NCBI GenBank assembly: GCA_017431785.1
Contig: JAFRKJ010000037.1
Span: forward strand, 153,896 to 217,895
Length of the DNA: 64,000 nt
From: Bacillota bacterium
Lineage (GTDB): Bacteria > Bacillota > Clostridia > Peptostreptococcales > Anaerovoracaceae
Reading direction: 5' to 3'
Shown here: one piece after another, positions 52,135 to 61,437 of the stretch
Layout of the letters: each line of letters opens with the position of its first letter
How positions within the stretch are numbered: the first letter of the stretch is position 1
Made by a program: the position numbers and the translations under genes
Notes under the pieces: model-generated
The model's database searches: none
What the model was told of the DNA's origin: nothing
What the model saw: only the letters and a program-made list of their open reading frames with translations

Positions 52135-54264
52135 ATGGAATTATTCGAACTCATTCTCATACTGTTAGCCTGTGTCATGGCATCAGCCGTGGCAGACCAG
52201 TTCATACCGCACTTATCACTGCCTCTTTTGCAGATTGCTGTGGGGCTTGTCATCGCACTGATTCTCCCAGTTCTGACCCATGTGCACATAGAAGCAGAAC
52301 TGTTCCTGATGCTGTTCATCGCTCCGCTCCTGTACCGTGATTCCCGTGAAGTCAGCAGGGTCATGCTGTGGTCCAACCGGTGGTCGATCCTGTCCATGGC
52401 AATCGCACTGGTCATTGTAAGCGTATTAGCCGCAGGATTTGTTCTTCACCATATCATCCCTGCGATACCACTCGCAGCTGCCTTTGCATGCGCTGCCGCG
52501 CTGGGTCCAACGGATGCCGCAGCCGTTGCAGCCATGGGTTCCACTGTGAATCTTTCAGAACGACAATCCATTCTGCTGTCGGGAGAAGCATTGATCAACG
52601 ATGCTTCCGGCGTCGTTGCCTTCCAGTTTGCTATCGCCGCGGCAGTAACCGGAGCCTTCCACGCAGGTCAGGCCTTGGGCACCTTCGCCATCCTGTTCTT
52701 TGGCGGCATCCTAGTAGGTATACTCTGCGGATTGTTTCTGAATGCAGGAACCAGAATGCTGCGCCGCCGGGGTTTCATGAGTGTAACCACACACGTCATC
52801 TTCGATGTGTTTACTCCTTTTGTGATATTCCTCTTTGCGGAAGAACTGCATGTCAGCGGTATCCTGGCCGTTGTGGCGACCGGACTTGTGATGCAGGAGC
52901 CCAACGTGAATATCAAATCGCCGGAACTGGCCCGACAGGAAATGGTCACAAACAGTTTCTGGGAAGTCATCATCTTCCTGATCAACGGCATCCTCTTCGT
53001 AATGCTGGGGATGCAGCTGCCGATGGTGCTGGACGCTGACAACATGGAGGGACTCTCGCCAGCCCATGTAATCGTCGCTGTCCTGGCAGTCACATTCGTC
53101 ATTATCGCCGTGCGGTTCCTTTGGGTCAGCGGTCTGGAACTGATACACCGCAATCCAGAGAACGGAGAGCGCGGTGCGGCTCATTTTGCTGCGACAGAAC
53201 TGCAGTCTCTGGTCACTACCATTGCAGGGCCGAAAGGCGCTGTTACGCTGTCCATTATCATGACGATTCCGCTTACCATGACAGACGGAACAGCTTTTGC
53301 CTCGAGAAATCTCATTATATTCATTACATCCGGCGCGATTCTCTGTACGCTGCTTTTGGCTAACTTCGTCCTGCCTTTGCTTGCACCGATTGAACACGAT
53401 GAGAATGAATCCCGGGAACTGTGTCAGGCACGTATGCTGGTGCTTGAAAAAACAGTTCGGGAAATGCGTGAGATACTGAATGTATATGCAGATGAAGACT
53501 TTATACCGGCATTCCGAATCGCACTCATGCGCTATCGTGTCCGGTTGATGCGAGAACGTTTGCAGATGAATGCCTGCGGTGATCAGCTAAGTCAGATGAT
53601 CTCAGAAGTGCTGGATGTACAGCAGGCGCGCGCAGACGAGATTCAGAAGGGCCACTGGCATATGCCGGAAACAGAACGTCTGGCATACTACTCTATCTTG
53701 CCGATGATTCGGGAATCTGTTGGTTACTTTGCCGGCGCAGAGAAGATCGGTTCCCGTTTTGAAACACGCAAAGGCAGGCTGCTCATGCGTTTGGCAAATC
53801 TGACGAAAAAAACAGCTGACTACGATGACGAACGGCAGGCGCGCATCTATTATGATACCGTTATCTTCGCGCTGGATTTGGAATACGCTGCGATCCAGTA
53901 TCTGCAGGGAATTCGGGAAGGTTCAGATCCACAGCGCGCGCGGATCGCCGAAGTCCTTTTGGAGGAACACGAAGCGTCGCTGCAGTCCCTCTGGGGAAGA
54001 ATCAATTACGGCCAGGAGACGAAGATGGAAGAAGTGGACGAATTCATCCACGAACCCCACGACCAACTGCCGGAGGGTATGGAAAACAAAACCATGGAGC
54101 AATTCCGCAAGGCGTGGCACTACCATGATGAGGCAGACGCCAACGCGATGCAGATTGAATTGGATAAAATCAGAGAATGCCGTTTGGACGGGTCCATTTC
54201 TGCGCACGCCGCGAAAGCACTGCGGGACGAAGTCTATCTGATGCAGACGGCATTTCTGGAATAG
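52135..54264 (+). CDS. CPA1-family Na+/H+ antiporter with long cytoplasmic tail
   Basis: A 709-residue cation:proton antiporter of the CPA1/NhaP group. The first 420 residues contain about 12-13 membrane segments; the ion site is marked by ALGPTDAAAV (TM5-like) and LLSGEALINDASGVVAFQ with the conserved Asn-Asp pair. The remaining roughly 290 residues (from about E418) are soluble and strongly helical (RVRLMRERLQMNACGDQL, EEVDEFIHEPHDQLPEGME), longer than in many bacterial relatives and likely regulatory. AGGAGC lies nine bases before ATG at 52135. It ends 5 bp before the converging C69 gene. It serves pH and sodium homeostasis. Confidence 0.88.
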   Translation: MELFELILILLACVMASAVADQFIPHLSLPLLQIAVGLVIALILPVLTHVHIEAELFLMLFIAPLLYRDSREVSRVMLWSNRWSILSMAIALVIVSVLAAGFVLHHIIPAIPLAAAFACAAALGPTDAAAVAAMGSTVNLSERQSILLSGEALINDASGVVAFQFAIAAAVTGAFHAGQALGTFAILFFGGILVGILCGLFLNAGTRMLRRRGFMSVTTHVIFDVFTPFVIFLFAEELHVSGILAVVATGLVMQEPNVNIKSPELARQEMVTNSFWEVIIFLINGILFVMLGMQLPMVLDADNMEGLSPAHVIVAVLAVTFVIIAVRFLWVSGLELIHRNPENGERGAAHFAATELQSLVTTIAGPKGAVTLSIIMTIPLTMTDGTAFASRNLIIFITSGAILCTLLLANFVLPLLAPIEHDENESRELCQARMLVLEKTVREMREILNVYADEDFIPAFRIALMRYRVRLMRERLQMNACGDQLSQMISEVLDVQQARADEIQKGHWHMPETERLAYYSILPMIRESVGYFAGAEKIGSRFETRKGRLLMRLANLTKKTADYDDERQARIYYDTVIFALDLEYAAIQYLQGIREGSDPQRARIAEVLLEEHEASLQSLWGRINYGQETKMEEVDEFIHEPHDQLPEGMENKTMEQFRKAWHYHDEADANAMQIELDKIRECRLDGSISAHAAKALRDEVYLMQTAFLE

Positions 54265-54269
54265 TCGGG

Positions 54270-55985
54270 TTACTGGCTCCTTCTGCGTTTCACTGCAATG
54301 ACTGCGGCGACAGCAGCAGCCAACAGCAGTATCACGATGATCAGTGGAACAACTGGAAACTTCTTGTCCACCCCTTGAATCAAATCGGAATCTTCGCCGT
54401 AAGTGTAGTAGCGATAAAGTGCCAGCGCCAGATCATGGACCTGCGCGGCCATTTCTTTATCTGCCTCTGTCATGATCTTTTCACGCGTCTCGGTGGATGA
54501 TTCCGTCTTGATTTCTGTCGACAATTCATCGAACCGTGATACGAATTCTCCCTGCAGCGCCTGAAGATTGTCCTCCGCAAGCGCAATTTCCTGATCGCTC
54601 AAGTCTCCGTAGGTCAGGAGATTTGTCAGTGCGCTGAGCGTTCCGATGTACGACTTGTCCCAGCCGTCCGGATGGATATGATATTCCCCATCGTTCAGAT
54701 AGTAATCACCTTTATCTGGTTTTTTCTCCGTGATGACGGTTTCATCCAGCTGGACTTTGTAACCTTCCCAGGTATCGGTCAGCAGCATCGGATAGGACGG
54801 CACGAAGACATTATACGTGCAGTTGTCCATTGCAAACCATTCCACGGTGCCAAGCGTCTGCTCCTCCTTTGGATAGAACCGGTACAAGTGTGTGTTCACG
54901 TTTTCCTCGTAGCCAATCGGATACACACGGAACAAAGCAAGCGCATTATCCAGTGACATCGTATCCTTCAACTTGAGCTGGTTGTGCAGTGAAGTGATCG
55001 ATCCGTTCTCGTCCACGTTGCTCATGACAAAGTCGTTATTTTCCAGTACGTTATCGACTGTCCATTTATCAGTGCCTTCCAGGAAATTCAAGCCTGCTGC
55101 CAAACGCTCCTGCACATGGACTTTCCAGGCTTCATCCCAGTCCTCATCGTCGGTTGACTCCATCATATAGTCATTGAAGGAAGCACGGTAATCGATGATG
55201 TTTTCCTCTTCATCGCCGACAAAGGTTCCCGCTTTTTTCGCAACTTCAAACAGATGATCCGATGCGATCACGTGATCGGTATCGTCCAAATCGATCCTGC
55301 CAAGCACAGATACATTGAACTGCATGAATGCAACATCTGCAGGCAAAAGCACCGCTATGTACTCATGACCGGACAGGTTCTCCACATACCACTGCTCATT
55401 CTGATCGCAGATCATCACGCCGGCGCCTTCGTATCCTGCTCCGGCGCTGTCATAAATACTTGTCAGAAGTTCCACTCCTTCACGGGCGCTTGAAGCTTCC
55501 GAAAGCAACACCGTCGCCATTTCTGATTCTTCAATGCCTCCATCTATGAATGGATCCACTTTCTTGATTTTTTTGTTCGTGTTCAGTGAATTGGTCGCAC
55601 TCACCGTTACGCCATGATCGTTTGTCCCGGCCTCCTCATAAGGAGTATGCTCATGAGTTCCCTCGCAGGTAAGGCATTCACCATCGATAAAGCCGTCGCA
55701 GCGCGCCGTATATTTGTAGCTGTCATGGGTAAAGGTCCATACGAAGTCTGTGCACCCCTGATACTCTTCACCTTCGGCATGTTTGCCCGCAGGAGAAACA
55801 TAGTAAGTTTTATTGTCATCGGCATAGATCTCTTCCGACCGCATAAACAAATTCGCGCCATCGTCTGTCATGTCTCCGCCAACATAAAGCAGTTCACATG
55901 CATTTACGTTAATTGGCCAGCAAAGTGCGATCAGCAGCACAAATACAACCGGAATGTAATACCTTTTCTTTCCTATTCTTTTCAT
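54270..55985 (-). CDS. C69-family dipeptidase (surface-anchored)
   Basis: A 571-residue secreted peptidase of family C69 (PepD-like, Ntn-hydrolase). The signal peptide (residues 1-28) ends at NVNA, leaving an N-terminal Cys (CELLYVGG), the autocatalytic nucleophile of this family. DDGANLFMRSEEIY matches the conserved D-G-x-x-x-x-R-x-E-D block. A C-terminal TM (VVPLIIVILLLAAAVAAVIAV) followed by KRRR anchors the enzyme at the outer face of the membrane. It hydrolyses dipeptides or cleaves peptidoglycan-like peptides. GGAGGAG precedes ATG at 55985. It is the last gene of the envelope operon. Confidence 0.88.
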   Translation of the reverse strand: MKRIGKKRYYIPVVFVLLIALCWPINVNACELLYVGGDMTDDGANLFMRSEEIYADDNKTYYVSPAGKHAEGEEYQGCTDFVWTFTHDSYKYTARCDGFIDGECLTCEGTHEHTPYEEAGTNDHGVTVSATNSLNTNKKIKKVDPFIDGGIEESEMATVLLSEASSAREGVELLTSIYDSAGAGYEGAGVMICDQNEQWYVENLSGHEYIAVLLPADVAFMQFNVSVLGRIDLDDTDHVIASDHLFEVAKKAGTFVGDEEENIIDYRASFNDYMMESTDDEDWDEAWKVHVQERLAAGLNFLEGTDKWTVDNVLENNDFVMSNVDENGSITSLHNQLKLKDTMSLDNALALFRVYPIGYEENVNTHLYRFYPKEEQTLGTVEWFAMDNCTYNVFVPSYPMLLTDTWEGYKVQLDETVITEKKPDKGDYYLNDGEYHIHPDGWDKSYIGTLSALTNLLTYGDLSDQEIALAEDNLQALQGEFVSRFDELSTEIKTESSTETREKIMTEADKEMAAQVHDLALALYRYYTYGEDSDLIQGVDKKFPVVPLIIVILLLAAAVAAVIAVKRRRSQ

Positions 55986-56030
55986 CTGCCACTCCTCCTC
56001 TTGATGGCTCTGACAACGCGAATCGCCGCC

Positions 56031-56921
56031 TTAAAGTGCAGTGGCCGCAGATGCCGATCCGCTTTCTTCAGTTCCTCTTGAAAGATCTTTTCGATTGCCT
56101 TTGCTCCATTTATCACTCCAGAGTGCAATGATTTCCGAATGATATTTTGACCGTATCAGCCACAATCCCCAAGCAGCTCCAATCACAGCCGCAAAACAAG
56201 TAATCCAGTCGCCCATGCCCATGCCTGTCATGATTCCGCCGCTTTGTGATAAATCTCCACGTATGAACTCCATAAAATCCAGACTCATATGCCCCAGGAT
56301 GCACGGCAGGAGATTGCCGGTACGCAGATATACGGCGCCTAAAGCCATACCGATTCCAATCGCATACACCGCCTGAATAGCGCAGGAGGCCGGATCTCCG
56401 CCCGCTAAAATATTGGTTGCATGGACCAGACCGAACACTAGAGAAGACAGCCAGAATATGACTTTAATCTGCTTTTCAGATTTGATCGTCCTCATATAGT
56501 TCGCAACGCCCAGACCACGGAACGCTGTTTCCTCAACAAAGCCCGGAGAAAACGCTGCCAAAAGCGCCAGTAAGACACTTCCCGTTCCGAAGGCGGTCCA
56601 ACTGACAATACTTCCAATATAATGAATGACCGCAACTGGTAAAAACAGAAGGATCCCTGTCAACAGGCCTTTTGTCTGCAGACATCCTTTGAAATCCGGC
56701 TTAAACCAGAGTTTGAACAGTCCCATTGCTACAACCGCCCCAATTGCGGCTCCAATCCCACAGCCAAGATGCCCCGCGTTTCCACTTTCGATACCCAGCA
56801 CATAATGATTAATGACTCCGTCAATATTACCGACCAGCTCAGAGATCACCAAAGCGAAAACCAGCAGCAGAAAATAACTAATAATCGGATGGTCAAGTAT
56901 TTTGTGTTGTCTTGTCTTCAT
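56031..56921 (-). CDS. CPBP-family intramembrane metalloprotease
   Basis: A 296-residue membrane protein with about eight hydrophobic segments. The CPBP/Abi motifs are present: EETAFRGLGV (EExxxR, residues about 134-139), FGLVHATNIL (histidine with FxxxH) and GHMSLDFMEF (third motif). Such proteins act as intramembrane proteases or prenyl-end-processing CAAX-like enzymes, and some protect against bacteriocins. GGGAG lies ten bases before ATG at 56921. It is 45 bp upstream of the C69 dipeptidase and 37 bp downstream of the GDPD gene in one operon. Confidence 0.87.
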   Translation of the reverse strand: MKTRQHKILDHPIISYFLLLVFALVISELVGNIDGVINHYVLGIESGNAGHLGCGIGAAIGAVVAMGLFKLWFKPDFKGCLQTKGLLTGILLFLPVAVIHYIGSIVSWTAFGTGSVLLALLAAFSPGFVEETAFRGLGVANYMRTIKSEKQIKVIFWLSSLVFGLVHATNILAGGDPASCAIQAVYAIGIGMALGAVYLRTGNLLPCILGHMSLDFMEFIRGDLSQSGGIMTGMGMGDWITCFAAVIGAAWGLWLIRSKYHSEIIALWSDKWSKGNRKDLSRGTEESGSASAATAL

Positions 56922-56958
56922 AATGATTTGCTCCCTATACTATCCAATTTTTATCTAA

Positions 56959-58734
56959 TTACATTGTACTGGCCAATATGATTCTGACTCTGTCAAACAT
57001 TCTGGCAAAATCAGACCTTGACTCCAGTTTTTCTTTCACACTTACCGCTTGCCTGATGTTATCTGTGATGATTCCATCAACTTCACTGCTGAGGAAATGT
57101 CTTTGGATGCTTTTCTCATTCACAGTCCACACCAATACTTTCTTGCCTTCTTTGTGAATGGAGTCTACCTTGTAGGCCGTTGCTGATTCCACTTCAAGTC
57201 CGAGGTAGTCACAGTTGAGACCTGCAGCATTTCCGAAGGACACAAAGGTAAGAAAACCAGTCTGTATGTCAGGGTATTTCGTTTCTATATAGTTAATCAA
57301 GTCGTACTTAAGGGAAATCAACACACACTCATCTTCCATATTATGTTTATGTATCAATCTGACCGCATCATCGGCCATTTTTTTGTCCGCGGTGCTGCCC
57401 TTCAGTTCGGTAAAAAGCATTAGTCTGCCTTTGGATGCTGTAAGCATTTCTTCAAATTCCGGAACAGGCGATCCGTCAACACTGAGTGCTTTCACATCAC
57501 TGAGATTCATCTCTTCCGACTTTCTTTTATCTCCAGCAGTGCGCTCAAATGTATTGTCGTGATTCAAAACATAAAAACCGTCTTTTGTTCTCTGGATATC
57601 GATCTCGCATCCGGAAGCCCCCTCTTTGTGAGCTTTTTCAAGGCCTGCCAATGTGTTCTCAGGTGCTTCGGCGCCGCCCGCTCTGTGTGCGATAATTCCG
57701 ACGTTTGTACTTGCAGGATACCAGCTGTCAAAGCAAACAAACTGAGCGATGACTGCGGCCATCATCGCTGCTGCACCAAGGACTGCCAGGGCTTTGTTGC
57801 GTCGTTCTTTGTTCTTTCCGGAAACATACTGTACAACTGTACTTTCCTCCTTGTATGCATAATAGATCCCAGTCATCTTCATCAGATAAAAAGGAATCAC
57901 GAAAAGATCTACGAACAGATACAAGATTGCTCCGGCGGTAATAAAGAGTACAACCAGAAATCGACTGCAGGCATGCGGCATTGGAATCAGCTGTATCAGC
58001 GCCAACGGAATAATAAAAAAGACGACAGCCATCAGAGCGATCAATGCCGCTACCGTCAGAAAGAAAAGCACATTCTGTTTCAGATAGTTCTTGTAATTGC
58101 CCCGCATCAGCCTTCTGGACTGCTTGCCGGAAGCTATCGTTGAATGCCCGTCAAGTACGATCCCATGAAGGATATACAGATTTGCGATGCCAATGAAAAG
58201 AAGCACAGGCACAATGATTCCCATCAGCGAAGAATATAATTTCGATTCCTGAATAAATGCAGTGATAAAGGTAGGTATGTACAATCCCTCCGTAAGGGAT
58301 GTCGAAAAACCCAGACCAAGCACAGGAGCGATAAAAGAGATGTAGAGTATGACCAATAAACCAATGGGACTGAGTAGTTTAACTAAGGATGTAAATCCTG
58401 TGTTAAGACACTCTTTTATCGAAACATCCTCACCTTTGACCAGCATGCTGCTGAGCGCTATCTTGCCGTTCAAATCTAACGCCACACATATATAGAGTGA
58501 CGCAAGGCTTAGCAAAAGCAACAAAATGCCCTGCCATGTGGTATACAGAAACTTCCAGTCTCCTGAAGTAACAGCCACACGGCCGACACTACTGAGAAGA
58601 GCTTTTGCCATTCCACCGAACAAAAACATCATAGCAAAAAGTATCCCCTTAGTCACAATGACATAACGGAATATATCAGGCATTGCCTGCAGATATGGCC
58701 TCAGCTTTTTTTCGTATTCAGTAAATCTTGCCAT
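56959..58734 (-). CDS. Membrane glycerophosphodiester phosphodiesterase
   Basis: A 591-residue protein. Residues about 20-345 are a membrane domain with around eight hydrophobic segments (GDPD-anchor domain, PF10110 type). Residues about 350-575 are a GDPD TIM barrel: GIIAHRAGGAEAPENTLAGL (catalytic His), GCEIDIQRTKDGFYVLNHDN (Glu, Asp and second His). It hydrolyses glycerophosphodiesters or lipid/teichoic acid-linked glycerophosphate at the membrane. The start at 58734 lacks a Shine-Dalgarno but lies 10 bp after the lipoprotein stop, suggesting coupling. It is in the envelope operon with CPBP and C69 proteases. Confidence 0.88.
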   Translation of the reverse strand: MARFTEYEKKLRPYLQAMPDIFRYVIVTKGILFAMMFLFGGMAKALLSSVGRVAVTSGDWKFLYTTWQGILLLLLSLASLYICVALDLNGKIALSSMLVKGEDVSIKECLNTGFTSLVKLLSPIGLLVILYISFIAPVLGLGFSTSLTEGLYIPTFITAFIQESKLYSSLMGIIVPVLLFIGIANLYILHGIVLDGHSTIASGKQSRRLMRGNYKNYLKQNVLFFLTVAALIALMAVVFFIIPLALIQLIPMPHACSRFLVVLFITAGAILYLFVDLFVIPFYLMKMTGIYYAYKEESTVVQYVSGKNKERRNKALAVLGAAAMMAAVIAQFVCFDSWYPASTNVGIIAHRAGGAEAPENTLAGLEKAHKEGASGCEIDIQRTKDGFYVLNHDNTFERTAGDKRKSEEMNLSDVKALSVDGSPVPEFEEMLTASKGRLMLFTELKGSTADKKMADDAVRLIHKHNMEDECVLISLKYDLINYIETKYPDIQTGFLTFVSFGNAAGLNCDYLGLEVESATAYKVDSIHKEGKKVLVWTVNEKSIQRHFLSSEVDGIITDNIRQAVSVKEKLESRSDFARMFDRVRIILASTM

Positions 58735-58744
58735 CGGTATATGC

Positions 58745-59614
58745 TTAATCGATCACATCCTCAAGCCATGAAACCGTTGCTGCATCCATGCCGTATTCTT
58801 CTCCGCCCAGTCCCTGACTTGTGACAGTATAGAACTCTTCTGTATCTCCCCACTGAATGACGATTGCGGAATCCTTCTCCATGCCGTAGCAATCCACTAC
58901 ATCATCCGCATCGTCTCCGATCTGCTGCGTCCAATGCTGCGGGAAGCTTTCCAGATCACGATCTGTCATTGTCCCGCCGTATATTCCACAGGCTTTTCGA
59001 ACATAAATACCAATTGCTCCGCTCTCGTAGGATGCCTGTGCAACCCCATCCTGATATGAAAAAGCAGGATCGCTGAACGTCAGATCATTGATTTTCAGTT
59101 GCTGCGGAACCTCAAATTCCTCCATATTGCCTGCACCTTTCGCTGCTTCTGCAGCGGATGACACCTTCGTCCATGGATCCTTTTCTTCTGCAGTGATCAG
59201 AGAAATGACTGCTGTTCCGTTGGCTTTCTCAAGGACTGTCGCATTGACCATATAGTCCCCGGCGGCGAACCCGCATTCAATCGGTTCTGTTCCGGATATT
59301 TCCACATCGAATTCCGGCTCTCCTTTTGCCGCTAACTCTTCCGCATCTGCGTTCACATCATCTGCAGCGTCGATTGGATAGAACTCAACTAGAACAGTAC
59401 CTTCTTCGAAATTCGGCTCGATCTGAACATCGTCTCCCTCGCCGACCGTAAAGGTGCCTGTCGCGCCCATCATGCCTTTGTCTGCATTCTCAGCTGTAAT
59501 CTCAACATTCAAATCTTCATTCACGACAATTCCAAAATTGGAGTTGCCGCATCCGGCGAATCCCATGACAAACGCAGCGATACTTGCGATGATCAATACT
59601 GTCTTTTTCTTCAT
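58745..59614 (-). CDS. Hypothetical lipoprotein
   Basis: A 289-residue lipoprotein: signal peptide with lipobox MGFAGC (Cys near residue 22). The mature protein has two halves. Residues about 30-160 carry beta repeats resembling an Ig-like fold (ATGTFTVGEGDDVQIEPN). Residues about 170-289 hold a conserved helix/strand domain (LTFSDPAFSYQDGVAQASYES, TVSWLED). No catalytic motif is recognised. AAGGAG precedes ATG at 59614. It lies between a small membrane protein and the membrane GDPD, probably as a surface component of that operon. Confidence 0.75.
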   Translation of the reverse strand: MKKKTVLIIASIAAFVMGFAGCGNSNFGIVVNEDLNVEITAENADKGMMGATGTFTVGEGDDVQIEPNFEEGTVLVEFYPIDAADDVNADAEELAAKGEPEFDVEISGTEPIECGFAAGDYMVNATVLEKANGTAVISLITAEEKDPWTKVSSAAEAAKGAGNMEEFEVPQQLKINDLTFSDPAFSYQDGVAQASYESGAIGIYVRKACGIYGGTMTDRDLESFPQHWTQQIGDDADDVVDCYGMEKDSAIVIQWGDTEEFYTVTSQGLGGEEYGMDAATVSWLEDVID

Positions 59615-59647
59615 GCCTGTTTCTCCTTTTTTCTTTTGCCCTATCTT

Positions 59648-60034
59648 CTAGCTTTCCCTGTTTCTTCTCACCAGCCATGCAATCGCACTTGTAACTGCCT
59701 CGACAACCAAAGCTGCAATTCCTGTAAAGGAACCGACAGACCAGTACGTGCCCAGATCCATAGAGCCACCGGTCAGCAGATCTGCAGCGGCCAGAAACAA
59801 AACGACCGCCAGGTAAACCGCCGGAGCCGCAACCCATTTCACTGGTGATTGGATTATCCATCCGTACCAACCCCCGATCAGGGCACCGGCAAGCGGAAAT
59901 AAAAACATAAATATTATAACACCGATGAGGATCGCAACACCTGTATCTGTTGAGTTTGACGCAACGATTCCGAGAATGATGCTGATGATCACAGCTGCAA
60001 TTGCGAACAATATCGGCCAGTGTTTTCTTATCAT
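59648..60034 (-). CDS. Small membrane protein, four TM segments
   Basis: A 128-residue protein with about four predicted membrane helices (starting IRKHWPILFAIAAVIISIIL) and short loops; the C-terminus is RRNRES. No family is recognised. The track start at 60058 is less likely: GAGGAG lies eight bases before ATG at 60034. It is second in the envelope operon, 33 bp before the lipoprotein gene and 41 bp after the amidotransferase fragment. Function unknown. Confidence 0.7.
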   Translation of the reverse strand: MIRKHWPILFAIAAVIISIILGIVASNSTDTGVAILIGVIIFMFLFPLAGALIGGWYGWIIQSPVKWVAAPAVYLAVVLFLAAADLLTGGSMDLGTYWSVGSFTGIAALVVEAVTSAIAWLVRRNRES

Positions 60035-60075
60035 GATATGCTCCTCATTTCTTTTCATGTTACCTTTTCTGCTTC

Positions 60076-60327
60076 TTAGAGATCGTTTGTTTTGCGGATC
60101 AGGAATGCGAAATACTCGAGCAGCTTGCCATAATCAGCTGCCCCGGACACAGGCGCCTTGTACATCAGCTCCGGATGCCACTGCACACAGACGATCGGCA
60201 GGGTTTTATGCACGATCCCTTCAATAATACAAGGTCCTGTGAACTCACAGTTTTCTTCATTTTCTATCGAATCGATGCACTGAAAATCATCAACACCACT
60301 CTTATCCGTGATTATTATCTTATACAA
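60076..60327 (-). pseudogene. C-terminal fragment of a class I glutamine amidotransferase-like protein
   Basis: An 83-codon frame. The second half (IVHKTLPIVCVQWHPELMY) carries the WHPE motif of class I glutamine amidotransferases, especially gamma-glutamyl-GABA hydrolase/peptidase C26, where His and Glu complete the catalytic triad. The nucleophile-elbow Cys and everything before it are missing; full proteins are about 230-250 residues. The frame opens with TTG at 60327 preceded by AAAGGAG at normal spacing, so a short protein could still be made. I call it a decayed gene fragment at the head of the envelope operon, with modest confidence; it may retain a binding function. Confidence 0.6.
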
Positions 60328-60513
60328 TTTGCTCCTTTATTATGATTTTATTATGATACCACATCAGCAAGTACTTGGTTACTATAATATAGTTCTAACA
60401 CTTCTGGTTTTTTGAGTTCAAATGCATCGATTCCATGAAAAAAGATATTATCTTGTAATACACGCGCAGCTGTGATAAATTGGCAACATAAAACACTATA
60501 GGAGCACAATTAT

Positions 60514-61362
60514 ATGAGAACACCAAATCAATACATAAGAGATCTGGGCAAACACGTCAAAGACCAGAAGGGCGTGTTTATCCTATACTCAATCCTCAGA
60601 CTGCTGGTCGTTCTGATCATGATCAGAACTATCATTCTCGGCAATTATGAAGCAACTGTCACATGCCTGTTGGTTCTGGCTCTGTTCTTCATACCGAGTC
60701 TGCTGGAGGAGACTCTTAAGATCAAGATTCCGCCATTGCTTGAAGGAATCATGTACTGCTTCATCTTTGCGGCAGAGATCCTGGGCGAGCTGGGGCACTT
60801 CTATACGCAGTTCCCAATCTGGGATACTATGCTGCACACATTGAACGGATTCCTGTTCGCAGCCGTCGGTTTCTCCACGGTTGACATTCTGAACAGAACG
60901 AGCAAGAACATCAAACTGTCACCGCTTTATTTAACAATGGTTGCGTTCTGCTTCTCCATGACCATCGGCGTACTCTGGGAGTTCTTCGAATGCGGCGCAG
61001 ATATTTTCCTGCATCAGGACATGCAAAAGGATTTCATTGTGGATCACTTCCAGTCCGTAACGCTTGACGAGACACACAGCCAGGAAGTCGTGCGGGTTGA
61101 AGACATTACAGGGACTGTGATACATACCGGTTCGGGAGACATCACCATAAACGGAGGATATCTGGATATCGGAATTCTGGATACGATGAAGGATCTGCTT
61201 GTAAACTTCATCGGAGCGATCGTCTTCTGCTCCGCGGGATATGCGTTCCTGAAATACGGTGAAAGCAAGAAGGCAGCCGCAAAGCTCGTTAGCGGCTTGA
61301 CGCTGAAGCCGGAGACGTCAGCTGAGGAAGATGTCGAAGCTGAAGAAGAAATGACAGAATAA
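60514..61362 (+). CDS. YjdF/DUF2238-like membrane protein
   Basis: A 282-residue membrane protein with about seven hydrophobic segments. Conserved features include FFIPSLLEE, EILGELGHFYTQFPIWDTMLHTLNG with paired acidic and His residues, and TIGVLWEFFECGADIF. These resemble the DUF2238/YjdF membrane family, whose function is unknown. A soluble insert (about 170-225, VVRVEDITGTVIHTGSGDI) precedes the last TM, and the C-terminus is acidic (EEDVEAEEEMTE). AGGAGC lies eight bases before ATG at 60514; the 186-bp gap upstream has only weak promoter matches. A terminator follows. Confidence 0.75.
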   Translation: MRTPNQYIRDLGKHVKDQKGVFILYSILRLLVVLIMIRTIILGNYEATVTCLLVLALFFIPSLLEETLKIKIPPLLEGIMYCFIFAAEILGELGHFYTQFPIWDTMLHTLNGFLFAAVGFSTVDILNRTSKNIKLSPLYLTMVAFCFSMTIGVLWEFFECGADIFLHQDMQKDFIVDHFQSVTLDETHSQEVVRVEDITGTVIHTGSGDITINGGYLDIGILDTMKDLLVNFIGAIVFCSAGYAFLKYGESKKAAAKLVSGLTLKPETSAEEDVEAEEEMTE

Positions 61363-61381
61363 GAAATTACATACCTGAAAC

Positions 61382-61410
61382 AAAGCTCCCGGGAAATCCG
61401 GGAGCTTTTT
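61382..61410 (+). terminator. Intrinsic terminator after the YjdF/DUF2238-like gene
   Basis: The 11-bp stem AAAGCTCCCGG / CCGGGAGCTTT with a 5-nt loop is followed by TTTTT. It could also act on the minus strand for the tannase-like gene ending at 61438, as the stem begins with AAA. Confidence 0.9.
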
Positions 61411-61437
61411 ATCGACCTGCTATCGTATCTTTATTAT

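Noticed and set aside
60354-60507. Open frame on the minus strand upstream of the amidotransferase fragment (about 47 codons, ending LYYSNQVLADVVS)
   Set aside because: It has no start codon or Shine-Dalgarno, lies in an AT-rich gap and was not recognised; it may be chance or another remnant.
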